64,000 bases of DNA from Methanoculleus horonobensis (lineage in GTDB: Archaea > Halobacteriota > Methanomicrobia > Methanomicrobiales > Methanoculleaceae), in assembly GCF_001602375.1 (NCBI RefSeq), contig NZ_BCNY01000015.1, positions 372,001 to 436,000 of the forward strand. The letters run 5' to 3'. The position numbers were made by a program, and so were the translations under genes. This document shows positions 1 through 7,031 of the stretch, in pieces; positions within the stretch are counted from its first letter, which is position 1, and every line of letters begins with the position of its first letter. The notes beneath the pieces were generated by a model. That model ran no database searches and was not told where the DNA came from. It saw only the letters and a program-made list of their open reading frames with translations.

Positions 1-241
1 TCACCCCGGTCAGGGTCTCCTTCTCGAAGGTTGCGTAACTCTTCACCGCGCCGAGGAGCTGCTCGATCATGTCCAGCCGCTTCTTCATCGCGACCTTCAC
101 CTGCCCGACCGTCGCTTCGGCGGAGTTTTTGAGGGAGAAGAACCGGTTGTAGATGCCGACTGCCGCCGCCACGATGCCGATGACGATCAGCACCACGACG
201 ACGATAAGGACAAGGGAGATGATGTCCAATGTTGTCACCAT
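1..241 (-). CDS. LemA family membrane protein (partial, N-terminal part)
   Basis: This gene starts at ATG 241 and runs off the left edge, so only about 80 residues are visible. They show one N-terminal hydrophobic helix (about residues 5-28), then the [14 protein letters not shown] stretch and the [11 protein letters not shown] segment, followed by an helical stretch ending near ETLTGV. That order matches the start of LemA proteins, which have one N-terminal membrane helix and a long cytoplasmic or extracytoplasmic helical bundle. The cellular role of LemA is poorly defined. The family call rests on pattern recognition; the missing C-terminus prevents a length check. Confidence 0.75.
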   Translation of the reverse strand, partial: MVTTLDIISLVLIVVVVLIVIGIVAAAVGIYNRFFSLKNSAEATVGQVKVAMKKRLDMIEQLLGAVKSYATFEKETLTGV

Positions 242-365
242 TACTCTATGTGCCCCGCGGCGTATTTAAGGAGTGACCCTTGAAACAGCACGGGGGAGCG
301 AAAAAAACCGATACGGAAGGGATTGGGCGGTTCCCCGCTTTGACCGCGTTTCCACGATAAAACGG

Positions 366-2042
366 CTACTCGGCGATCTCCTCGCCGGAACTCACCATCG
401 CCACGACGTTGCCGTCCGCGTCCCGCAGAAGGGCGTTGTGCCAGAGGATCGGCCGCTCCCGCCCGTCCCGCGTGACGACCGGACTCTCCTCGAACGGCGG
501 AGGCTCGGCACCGCAGGCCACGAGACGGCTGAAGTTCTGCGCGAGCCGCTTCCGCAGCCGCTCGGGGACGACCGTCTCAAACCAGTTCTTTCCTGCGAGA
601 TCTCTCTCGGTGTATCCCAGGATCTCGCTCGCCTTCCGGTTGACGAGGTCGATGGTGCCGTCCGCCCGGATCACCGCGATCACCACGCCCGCTGCCTCCA
701 GGTACCCCTGCGCCCGGTCGCGCTCGGCGATCAGGAGAACCTCCGCGGCTGCGCGATCGGTGACGTCCTCGGCGATCCCGAGCATGTACTTCAGCATGCC
801 CCGTGAGCTGAAGATCGGGATCTTCTTCACGGAGAGCGTCCGCCCGCCCCCGATCCGGATCTCTTTCTCAAGGGCGGCCGCCCGCTCCACCAGTTCCCGG
901 TCTCCGTCGGCGAAGAAAGCCGCCATCTCCGGCGGGAAGATCTCCGCAGCCTGTCTTCCCGTCATCTCCTCCTGCGTCAACCCAAGGAACGTCTCGGCGG
1001 CCTTATTCGAGAAGACGAAGGTGTTTCCCTCCACCTCCCGAACGAAGACCATGCTCGGGATGTTGTTGACCACCGAGTAGAGGAACGACTTCCACTGGCC
1101 CACCCGCTTTGCGGCACGCGCCCGTTCGGTGACGTCGCGGCAGACCATCCGGTAGCCGGTGAAGTCGCCGATCACGTCGTAGACCGGCGTTGCGCTCACC
1201 TCGAGGACGACGGGGCTCCCGTCCCGATGGAGCATCGTCCATTCGAAGAGAACCCCCGGTCTTGGTTCGGCTAAAAGTGCGGCAAACTGTTCCCGAACCG
1301 GCTCCGCCTTCTCCGGGGGCATGAAGTCGCAGGGTGTCTTTCGGAGCATCTCTTCAGGTGCGTAGCCGAGGATCTCCCGGCTTTTCGGGCTGACATAGGT
1401 GAACGTGCAGATCTCGTCGACGTTCAGGATAAGGTCGCTGATGTTCTCGACGAGGCTCCTAAAGAGGAGCTCGCTCTCGCGCAGGGCCTCCTCCGCCCGC
1501 CGTCCCTCGGTGATCTCCTCGAGGATGATGGTGACGCCCGGCGCTCCGTCGTTGAAGACGGTGGGGAGGAACTTGATCCTGAAGAAGAGTTCCTCGTCGT
1601 GACGCAGGAACCGGAGTTCTTCGGTGACCTCGCGGCCGCCCAGGGCGTCGGTGATCCGGCTCCGTATCAGCGGGTGATCGAACGCGGCGAGCGGCGACGT
1701 CTCGATGGAGTTCCCGATGATGTCATCCCGCTCCCTCCCTGAAAACGAACAGACGGCATCGTTCGCCTGGACGATCCGGCGGTCCCGGTCGAGCACCAGC
1801 ACGAGATCCGACGAGAAGTTGAGCATGGCGGCGATGGGAACCCTCTGCGAGAGGTAGAAGACCTTGGCCTTCCCGTAGGTCTCCATCTCTACCTGGCCCG
1901 ATACCAGGAGGACATCGAGGTACCGGGAGACGGTGTTTCGATTGATCCCGACGGCGGCGGCAAGATCGGAGACCGACATGCCACGCGGGTGCTCTTTTAA
2001 GGCCCGGAGCAGGAGAGAGAGTGCGTCGGTAGTGGGATCCAT
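366..2042 (-). CDS. HTH-PAS sensor-regulator with multiple PAS domains
   Basis: A 558-residue soluble protein. The N-terminus (about 1-70) is a winged helix-turn-helix with the recognition-helix stretch GINRNTVSRYLDVLL. About four PAS domains follow (roughly 72-180, 190-310, 320-435, 440-555); each closes with a PAC-like motif such as IILEEITE, VCRDVTER or IAEDVTDR. There is no histidine kinase or receiver domain, so signal sensing appears to be coupled directly to DNA binding. A paralogue with the same HTH-PAS start and a similar VPxxAxLxF junction lies at 9608-11479. The start is ATG 2042; a TATA-like GCTATATCT lies shortly upstream on the minus strand, which would give a nearly leaderless mRNA. 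The ligand is unknown. Confidence 0.8.
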   Translation of the reverse strand: MDPTTDALSLLLRALKEHPRGMSVSDLAAAVGINRNTVSRYLDVLLVSGQVEMETYGKAKVFYLSQRVPIAAMLNFSSDLVLVLDRDRRIVQANDAVCSFSGRERDDIIGNSIETSPLAAFDHPLIRSRITDALGGREVTEELRFLRHDEELFFRIKFLPTVFNDGAPGVTIILEEITEGRRAEEALRESELLFRSLVENISDLILNVDEICTFTYVSPKSREILGYAPEEMLRKTPCDFMPPEKAEPVREQFAALLAEPRPGVLFEWTMLHRDGSPVVLEVSATPVYDVIGDFTGYRMVCRDVTERARAAKRVGQWKSFLYSVVNNIPSMVFVREVEGNTFVFSNKAAETFLGLTQEEMTGRQAAEIFPPEMAAFFADGDRELVERAAALEKEIRIGGGRTLSVKKIPIFSSRGMLKYMLGIAEDVTDRAAAEVLLIAERDRAQGYLEAAGVVIAVIRADGTIDLVNRKASEILGYTERDLAGKNWFETVVPERLRKRLAQNFSRLVACGAEPPPFEESPVVTRDGRERPILWHNALLRDADGNVVAMVSSGEEIAE

Positions 2043-2535
2043 GTGAAAAGAGTGTTTCGTGCCGGGAGATATAGCGTTTTGCAGTGCTGCATGCTATGTC
2101 GCTACACGCAACGCCACACATCAATGCAAGGCAATGGCCGAAAACAATAAATATCCCCCCGATCAACATATGATCCCCAGAGTCGAGAGACGGGGAATCT
2201 CTCCGACAAACCGGATCGCGCAGGCACAGCGGTCCGGGCCGGGCCGGCACAGGAACGGCTGGGATCGGTGAACGGAACATTCACCACGCAGACTGCATCA
2301 ACGTCACGATGCACCGGAAGAGACCCGGTGCACACAGGCACACCTCTCTAGAACACTCATACCGGCACGGTGAACTGCGGCACCGGGGCGGGCGGCACAA
2401 CCGCCCCGAAACCTCCCCGCAGACACCGGATGGTTATCACACACCCGATAATATCCCTTTTTTTGTTCTCTTCCTCTAAGACGCCCGAAAACAGAGAGCA
2501 ACATCTATCTTTCATCAGAACAAAAAACTCATCAA
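2043..2535. other. Divergent intergenic region with two perfect hairpins
   Basis: No convincing gene is seen between the HTH-PAS regulator and the STAS gene. Two perfect 8-bp-arm inverted repeats occur. The first has arms TGCACCGG at 2311-2318 and CCGGTGCA at 2326-2333, with a 7-nt loop. The second has arms CGGGGCGG at 2384-2391 and CCGCCCCG at 2401-2408, with a 9-nt loop. An AT-rich stretch (2450-2535) just before the STAS gene probably holds its promoter. A partial inverted repeat, ATAGC...GCAG-TG-CTGC...GCTAT (2071-2097), lies by the regulator start and could be an operator. Confidence 0.5.
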
Positions 2536-2892
2536 ATGAGCGGACACGTTGAGATCACCGAGAGACGGGCCAGCAATGTCGATATCATCGCGGTGAAAGG
2601 GCGGCTGGACGCAGGCTCCTCGGAGACGGTACAGGAGCGGATCAACAAGGTGCTCGACGCCGGAGGGAGAAACCTCCTCGTCAACCTCTGTGACCTCGAC
2701 TACATCAGCAGTTCCGGGCTCCGGGTGCTGCTTGCCGCGCTGAAGCGGCTGAAGGCCGACGGTGGCACATTCCGGATCGCCTGCGCACAGCCGCAGATCC
2801 TCGAGGTCTTCACCATGGCGGGGTTCCACCGGATCTTCTCGCTCTCTCCCGACGAGGCAACCGCACTTGCCGGATTTCCAGCGGAGTCCTGA
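2536..2892 (+). CDS. STAS-domain anti-sigma-factor antagonist-like protein (RsbV/SpoIIAA type)
   Basis: A 118-residue single STAS domain. The signature loop LDYISSSGLRVLL covers about residues 54-66, where SpoIIAA/RsbV proteins have D-S-S/T-G-L and are phosphorylated on serine; Ser58-Ser60 are the candidates here. It is the first gene of a three-gene unit with a SpoIIE-type phosphatase (gap 25 bp) and an RsbW-like kinase. In bacteria this trio is a partner switch: the kinase phosphorylates the STAS protein, the phosphatase reverses it, and the free STAS protein sequesters the kinase. Archaea lack sigma factors, so the output must differ. No Shine-Dalgarno sequence is obvious and the start may be leaderless. 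Confidence 0.88.
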   Translation: MSGHVEITERRASNVDIIAVKGRLDAGSSETVQERINKVLDAGGRNLLVNLCDLDYISSSGLRVLLAALKRLKADGGTFRIACAQPQILEVFTMAGFHRIFSLSPDEATALAGFPAES

Positions 2893-2917
2893 GCGGCACC
2901 ACGGGCGGTAGACCGGC

Positions 2918-4285
2918 ATGGCGTTCTCCGGCTTCGGCGATATGTTCTTCGTGCTCCTGCAGATGATCTGCGTCATCATCGTGGTCGCCTACCTGATCAC
3001 ACGGACGAAGTCGTTTACGCAGGTGCTCAACGGGATCTTCACCTGGAAGGGCCAGGTGACCCTCATCCTCCTCTTCGGAGCGCTCTCCATCTACGGCACC
3101 GAGAGCGGCATCACCATCCTCGGGGCCACGGCAAACGTCCGCGACCTCGGCCCCATGGTCGGCGGGCTCGCCTGCGGGCCGGTGGTGGGGCTCGGCGCCG
3201 GTCTGATCGGCGCAGCATACCGCTTCTCCCTCGGGGGGTTCACCGCCGTCCCGTGTGCAACCGCGACCATCCTCGCGGGGCTCTTCGGGGGGCTGATCTT
3301 CCTCCTTGCCGGCCGCAGATTCATCGGGATGCACGGCGCAGTCCTCTTCGCCGTCGGGATGGAGGCGCTCCACATGGGGATCACCCTCCTCCTCTGCCGG
3401 CCCTTCGAGCAGGCGCTCGGGGTCGTTGAGGGAGTGGCCGTCCCGATGATCATCGCCAATGCCACCGGGGTCTTCATCTTCGCGTTCATCATCGGGAATC
3501 TGATCGCCGAGCGGCAGACGAAGGATGAGCGCGACTCCTTCCTCTCGGAACTCGAGCGTAAAAAGGCCGAACTGAAGATCGCGCACGATATCCAGATGAG
3601 TTTCCTCCCCGAACGGCTGCCGGAAGTTCCGGGCTTCGAACTCGCCGCCCTCTCGCTCCCGGCAAAGGAGGTCGGCGGGGACTTCTACGACGCGATCCCC
3701 CTTCCCGGCGGCCGGACAGCCTTTGTCATAGCCGACGTCTCGGGAAAAGGCGTCCCGGCGGCGCTCTTTATGGCGCTCTCGCGGACGGTGCTACGGGCGA
3801 ACTCGCTGATCCCGCGGAGTGCCCGCGACGCCGTCACCGAGGCCAATATGCTGATAGCCGAGGACGCGAAGTCCGGGATGTTCGTCACCCTCTTCTACGC
3901 GGTCGCCGACCCGGGCAAGAAGACACTCACCTACGTCAACGCGGGGCACAACCCGCCGCTCCTCTTCCGGCCGGGCAGCGGCCGGCCCACAGGGCTGAAA
4001 GGAACCGGGATCATCCTCGGGGTCATGCCGGAGGCCGAGTACGGCGAGGAGACGATCCATCTTGTGAGCGGCGACCTCGTCCTCCTCTACACCGACGGCG
4101 TCACCGAGGCGATCAACCCCGATGAAGAGCAGTTCGGGGAGGAGCGGCTGATAGAGACCGCCTCGGCCTCTCTTGACCTGCCGCCGGCCGAGATCGTCGA
4201 GAGAGTCCGCGACGCGGTCATGGCGTTCTCGGGCGACGAGCCGCAGTTCGATGACCTGACCCTCATGATTCTCCGGGTGGTCTGA
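2918..4285 (+). CDS. Membrane-anchored SpoIIE/RsbU-type PP2C phosphatase with a LytS-like 5TM sensor
   Basis: A 455-residue protein. The N-terminal 200 residues are membrane-spanning and resemble the 5TMR-LYT sensor of LytS proteins, with glycine-rich helices around LGPMVGGLACGPVVGLGAGL. A short coiled-coil (about 208-225, LSELERKKAELKIAHDIQ) leads to the phosphatase domain (about 230-455). That domain carries PAKEVGGDFYD, DVSGKGVPAAL and LYTDGVTEA, the metal-binding motifs of the SpoIIE branch of PP2C. It probably dephosphorylates the upstream STAS protein in response to a membrane signal. The stop TGA overlaps the ATG of the RsbW-like gene, which indicates translational coupling. Confidence 0.9.
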   Translation: MAFSGFGDMFFVLLQMICVIIVVAYLITRTKSFTQVLNGIFTWKGQVTLILLFGALSIYGTESGITILGATANVRDLGPMVGGLACGPVVGLGAGLIGAAYRFSLGGFTAVPCATATILAGLFGGLIFLLAGRRFIGMHGAVLFAVGMEALHMGITLLLCRPFEQALGVVEGVAVPMIIANATGVFIFAFIIGNLIAERQTKDERDSFLSELERKKAELKIAHDIQMSFLPERLPEVPGFELAALSLPAKEVGGDFYDAIPLPGGRTAFVIADVSGKGVPAALFMALSRTVLRANSLIPRSARDAVTEANMLIAEDAKSGMFVTLFYAVADPGKKTLTYVNAGHNPPLLFRPGSGRPTGLKGTGIILGVMPEAEYGEETIHLVSGDLVLLYTDGVTEAINPDEEQFGEERLIETASASLDLPPAEIVERVRDAVMAFSGDEPQFDDLTLMILRVV

Positions 4286-4692
4286 TGGCGGAACTCACCG
4301 TGCGGGCGGAACTCGGCGCACTCACGGCGATCGCCGACTTCCTCGCGGAGACGCTCGCCGGATGCGGCGACGAGCTCGTCTTTGCGATCCAGCTTGCCGT
4401 CGACGAAGCCTGCAGCAATATTGTCCTTTACGGGTATCCCGGGGAGCCGGGATCGATCACGATCGCCTGCACCGCGGACGACGACACCGTCCGCGTGACG
4501 ATCACCGACGACGGCGTCCCCTTCGACCCGCTCACCGCCCCGCCGCCGCCTCTCGACGTTCCCGTGGAAGAGCGGCCGATCGGGGGGCTCGGGATCCACT
4601 TCATCCGGACGGTGACGGACAGCGTGGCCTACGCCCGCGAAGGTGAGAGGAACGTCCTCTCGATGGAGAAGAAGCGGCCGGCGTCACCTTGA
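4285..4692 (+). CDS. RsbW-like serine kinase (GHKL ATPase)
   Basis: A 135-residue GHKL ATPase. The N box is LAVDEACSNIV (Glu41, Asn45), the G1 box is ITDDGVPFDP (about 73-82), and the G2 box is IGGLGIHFIRTV (about 99-110). This is the full RsbW/SpoIIAB fold. By analogy it would phosphorylate the STAS protein two genes upstream and bind an unknown target when that protein is phosphorylated. It overlaps the phosphatase gene by one base. Its 3' end overlaps the convergent gene at 4684 by 9 bp. Confidence 0.88.
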   Translation: MAELTVRAELGALTAIADFLAETLAGCGDELVFAIQLAVDEACSNIVLYGYPGEPGSITIACTADDDTVRVTITDDGVPFDPLTAPPPPLDVPVEERPIGGLGIHFIRTVTDSVAYAREGERNVLSMEKKRPASP

Positions 4693-5523
4693 GGCCAGGA
4701 GCGGCGACCCGAGCGCCCGGGGGAGATCCACTTTTCTCGTGACCACGACCGCGGACTCTTCGAGCATCAGGTTGACCTGCTCGTGATGCCCGGCAATCCG
4801 GAAGTCGGTGCGGAGCGCGACGACCTTCTTTCCAAGGCCATACGCGTACCCCATCTCCCACGAGGTTCCGGAATCGGCGTCCGCGCCGTCGATGACGGCG
4901 ACGACGGTATCGATCTCGCGGAGCACCGCGGTGTGCTGAGCAAAGATGGCCAGGTGCTCCTCCCGGCACCGGGTGTGGCTCGTGTCACCCACCTCCTGGG
5001 GGAGGTAGACGTCGAAGAGGTGCGCTTCGAGGAGGTCGCGGAGCGCAAGGTTGTAGGCCACCTCAGCCTCCGAGAAGAGCGGGGCGGCGAGGTAGACCCG
5101 GTAGCAGGCGAACTCCTTCACGTCGATCGCCGGGATATCCGGGAACCTGGCGAGAAACGCCCCGCGCCCGGGCTGTTTCTCCGACGAGTAGTAGGTGGCG
5201 TTCACCCCGCAGGTCGGGGAGGAGTCCACCCCGACGATGGCGATGGGGGGCTCCCCGCGTTCCCGTATCGCGGCACGGACCTCTGATTCGAGCCCATCAA
5301 GGAGCGCGGCAAACTCGTCGGTCGCGAGCCGCTCGACGAACGAACCCGGCGGGCGGTCGGCGCCGAGGTAGATCGTCTCCGGGCAGGGGAGTGGGACCAT
5401 CTCGATCGAGAAGCGCCGGCACCGCTCTACAGCCCGGCCAAAATAGCGCAGGTCCTCATCGGTCGTTATCCCGCGGGCGCGGCACCCGGGGTTCTGGATG
5501 CAGGGAGCGACGAGCACGTACAT
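4684..5523 (-). CDS. DUF523-like domain fused to nucleoside 2-deoxyribosyltransferase-like domain
   Basis: A 279-residue protein from ATG 5523. The N-terminal part (about 1-135) begins MYVLVAPCIQNPGCRARG and contains the VDSSPTCGVN stretch, resembling DUF523/TudS-type Cys-containing proteins. The C-terminal part (about 140-279) starts RVYLAAPLFSEAE and carries VAVIDGADADSGTSWEMGYAYG, the pattern of the nucleoside 2-deoxyribosyltransferase family (active-site Glu in the WEMGYA segment, Asp in the VIDG segment). The C-terminal domain would cleave or transfer N-glycosidic bonds of nucleoside-like substrates. Earlier start codons would reach 5835 but add low-complexity sequence overlapping tsr3, so ATG 5523 is preferred. 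Confidence 0.75.
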   Translation of the reverse strand: MYVLVAPCIQNPGCRARGITTDEDLRYFGRAVERCRRFSIEMVPLPCPETIYLGADRPPGSFVERLATDEFAALLDGLESEVRAAIRERGEPPIAIVGVDSSPTCGVNATYYSSEKQPGRGAFLARFPDIPAIDVKEFACYRVYLAAPLFSEAEVAYNLALRDLLEAHLFDVYLPQEVGDTSHTRCREEHLAIFAQHTAVLREIDTVVAVIDGADADSGTSWEMGYAYGLGKKVVALRTDFRIAGHHEQVNLMLEESAVVVTRKVDLPRALGSPLLASR

Positions 5524-5558
5524 TGATAGTACCTCGACGGCGTACCATAACAAGACAG

Positions 5559-6050
5559 ATGATACCGCTCTACGCCTACCGGGACGATACCTGCGACCCC
5601 CGGAAATGCACGGTGAAGAAACTCGCCCGGCGCGGGCTTGCCCGGATCGCAACGAGCATCGCAAAGATCCCCCGTCAGACCCTCCTCCTCGACCCGACGG
5701 CAGAGCAAGCGGTCTCCCCCCCCGACCGGAACCTCCCCTCGATAACAGCGCTCGACTGCTCCTGGGAGGTGCTCGATACCGGGGCGGTCGCCTCCTGGCG
5801 CAACCGCCGGGCGCTCCCCTTCCTGGTGGCCGCAAACCCGGTGAACTTCGGCCGCCCGTTCCGGCTCACCTCGGTGGAGGCGATGGCCGCAACCCTCTAC
5901 ATCCTCGGCGAGAAGGAGCAGGCGCATGACGTTCTCGCCCCGTTCGGGTGGGGGCTCCGGTTCCTCGAGGTGAACGCCGACCCCCTCGAGGACTACTCGC
6001 GGGCAAAGGACAGCGCCGAGGTCGTCGCTATTCAGGCGCTGTATATGTAG
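5559..6050 (+). CDS. tsr3: Tsr3-like 18S/16S rRNA aminocarboxypropyltransferase (DUF367)
   Basis: A 163-residue protein from ATG 5559. It shows the N-terminal block DDTCDPRKCTVKKLARRGLA, the DCSWE motif, and the C-terminal blocks RRALPFLVAANPVNFGRP and VEAMAATLYILGEKEQA, all characteristic of Tsr3. Tsr3 transfers the aminocarboxypropyl group of SAM to a hypermodified uridine in the small-subunit rRNA decoding region. The length is typical of archaeal members. It is divergent from the deoxyribosyltransferase fusion (35-bp gap), and the LarC-like frame overlaps or follows its end. Confidence 0.9.
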   Translation: MIPLYAYRDDTCDPRKCTVKKLARRGLARIATSIAKIPRQTLLLDPTAEQAVSPPDRNLPSITALDCSWEVLDTGAVASWRNRRALPFLVAANPVNFGRPFRLTSVEAMAATLYILGEKEQAHDVLAPFGWGLRFLEVNADPLEDYSRAKDSAEVVAIQALYM

Positions 6051-6484
6051 CCGGAACCCCGGCGCTCGGGAAGAAGAACCGGCCGGTCAACGTCGTATCG
6101 GTGATGGTTGCGGCAGGGGAGGAAGACCGCCGGATCCGGGTTCTCATGGAAGAGACCGGGACGCTCGGGGTGCGGGTGCACGAGTTTCGGAAGGTGGTGG
6201 CCGTCCGGGAGAAGGAGACGGTGCCGGTCAGTCTCGGCGGCAGGGTGTACCCTATCCGGGTGAAGACCTCGACCGTGAACGGCCGCGTAATCGCAGAGAA
6301 ATCCGAATACGACGACCTCTCCGCGATCGCACGGGAAGAGGGCATTCCCCTCAGGTTCGTGGACGAGGAGGTCAGGCTACGCATATCGGAATGGAAAAGA
6401 GAACGCGCCACCATTAGAGGGGGTGCAGGGGGTGGATGCCCACCCGACCACCCAAACGCGGCAAATACCGCACGCGACGAGTGA
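5948..6484 (+). CDS. LarC C-terminal domain-like protein, start uncertain, possibly truncated
   Basis: From about 6056 the frame encodes GTPALGKKNRPVNVVSV, then LMEETGTLGVRVHEFRK, then KSEYDDLSAIAREEGIPLRF. This is the C-terminal part of LarC, the nickel-insertion enzyme for the pyridinium nickel-pincer cofactor. The N-terminal two thirds of LarC are absent; tsr3 lies there instead. The conserved segment begins before the first good start codons (GTG 6101, ATG 6104). Translation would have to start at GTG 5948 inside tsr3 in another frame, or through a -1 frameshift from tsr3; otherwise the gene is a remnant. Coordinates give the longest open frame. Function as a stand-alone domain is unproven. 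Confidence 0.55.
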   Translation: MGAPVPRGERRPPRGLLAGKGQRRGRRYSGAVYVAGTPALGKKNRPVNVVSVMVAAGEEDRRIRVLMEETGTLGVRVHEFRKVVAVREKETVPVSLGGRVYPIRVKTSTVNGRVIAEKSEYDDLSAIAREEGIPLRFVDEEVRLRISEWKRERATIRGGAGGGCPPDHPNAANTARDE

Positions 6485-6519
6485 GTTCGAGCACATCCCT
6501 CCGGGACGTGCCCCACTCG
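6478..6519. terminator. Compound inverted repeat overlapping the LarC-like stop codon
   Basis: Outer arms CGAGTG (6478-6483) and CACTCG (6514-6519) enclose a nested stem GCAC-A-TCCC (6491-6499) paired with GGGA-C-GTGC (6503-6511) around a TCC loop with one A-C mismatch. The structure covers the TGA stop. It could act in mRNA 3'-end formation, but there is no T-run, so the terminator role is a guess. Confidence 0.35.
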
Positions 6520-7031
6520 CGTCTACAGTTCTCTCATGTCACCGGGGTAATAGTTCCCCAAGATATTAGATGATGCATGCGATATTTATACAATTCTATT
6601 TCGTATCGGCGATCAGCCCCCGTTTTTGCCTCGATTCGCCAAAAACCTTTTGAGCCGGGCGACGTTCCGGGAAAAGTTCCCACAAAGCGGCTCCAGATAG
6701 CGAAAAAAAGGATATTTCGACACCATTCGAGGGAGACGATCGTTCTCCGCCTTCACCCGCGAGACCCCTGCCCGAGAAGGCGCATCATCACTCCCGCATC
6801 CTCGAAGATCGCATGATCGCTGTTGAAGAAGGTGTGCACCCGCTCCTGATCTCTCCCGGGCCCGTCCCTGATACCCACGAGTTCATCCCCCGTGTGGTCT
6901 GCCGGTACAGGCCTTGCCGACCGCAGCCGAAGGCACTCCGGAGACCGGCAGGGGCGGCCATTACGCCTCCTTTCACCAACAATCCTGTAAAAATAGAGTA
7001 TATTTAATAATTCTCCAGTATAACTCCGGTT
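6485..7031. other. Intergenic region with promoter of the Cache lipoprotein gene
   Basis: No supported gene is seen. Short open frames exist on both strands but lack a plausible ribosome binding site or recognisable sequence. At the right end, TATATTTAAT at 6999-7008 lies 24-33 bp before ATG 7032, the right distance for an archaeal TATA box producing a leaderless mRNA. Confidence 0.55.

Noticed and set aside
2536-4692. A sigma factor partner for the Rsb-like module
   Set aside because: No sigma-factor-like gene is present in the window, and archaeal transcription does not use bacterial sigma factors.
6577-6816. 79-residue plus-strand open frame in the 6.5-7.0 kb gap
   Set aside because: No start signal, atypical composition and no recognisable sequence; a minus-strand frame there ending FNSDHAIFEDAGVMMRLLGQ looked protein-like but lacks a start codon.
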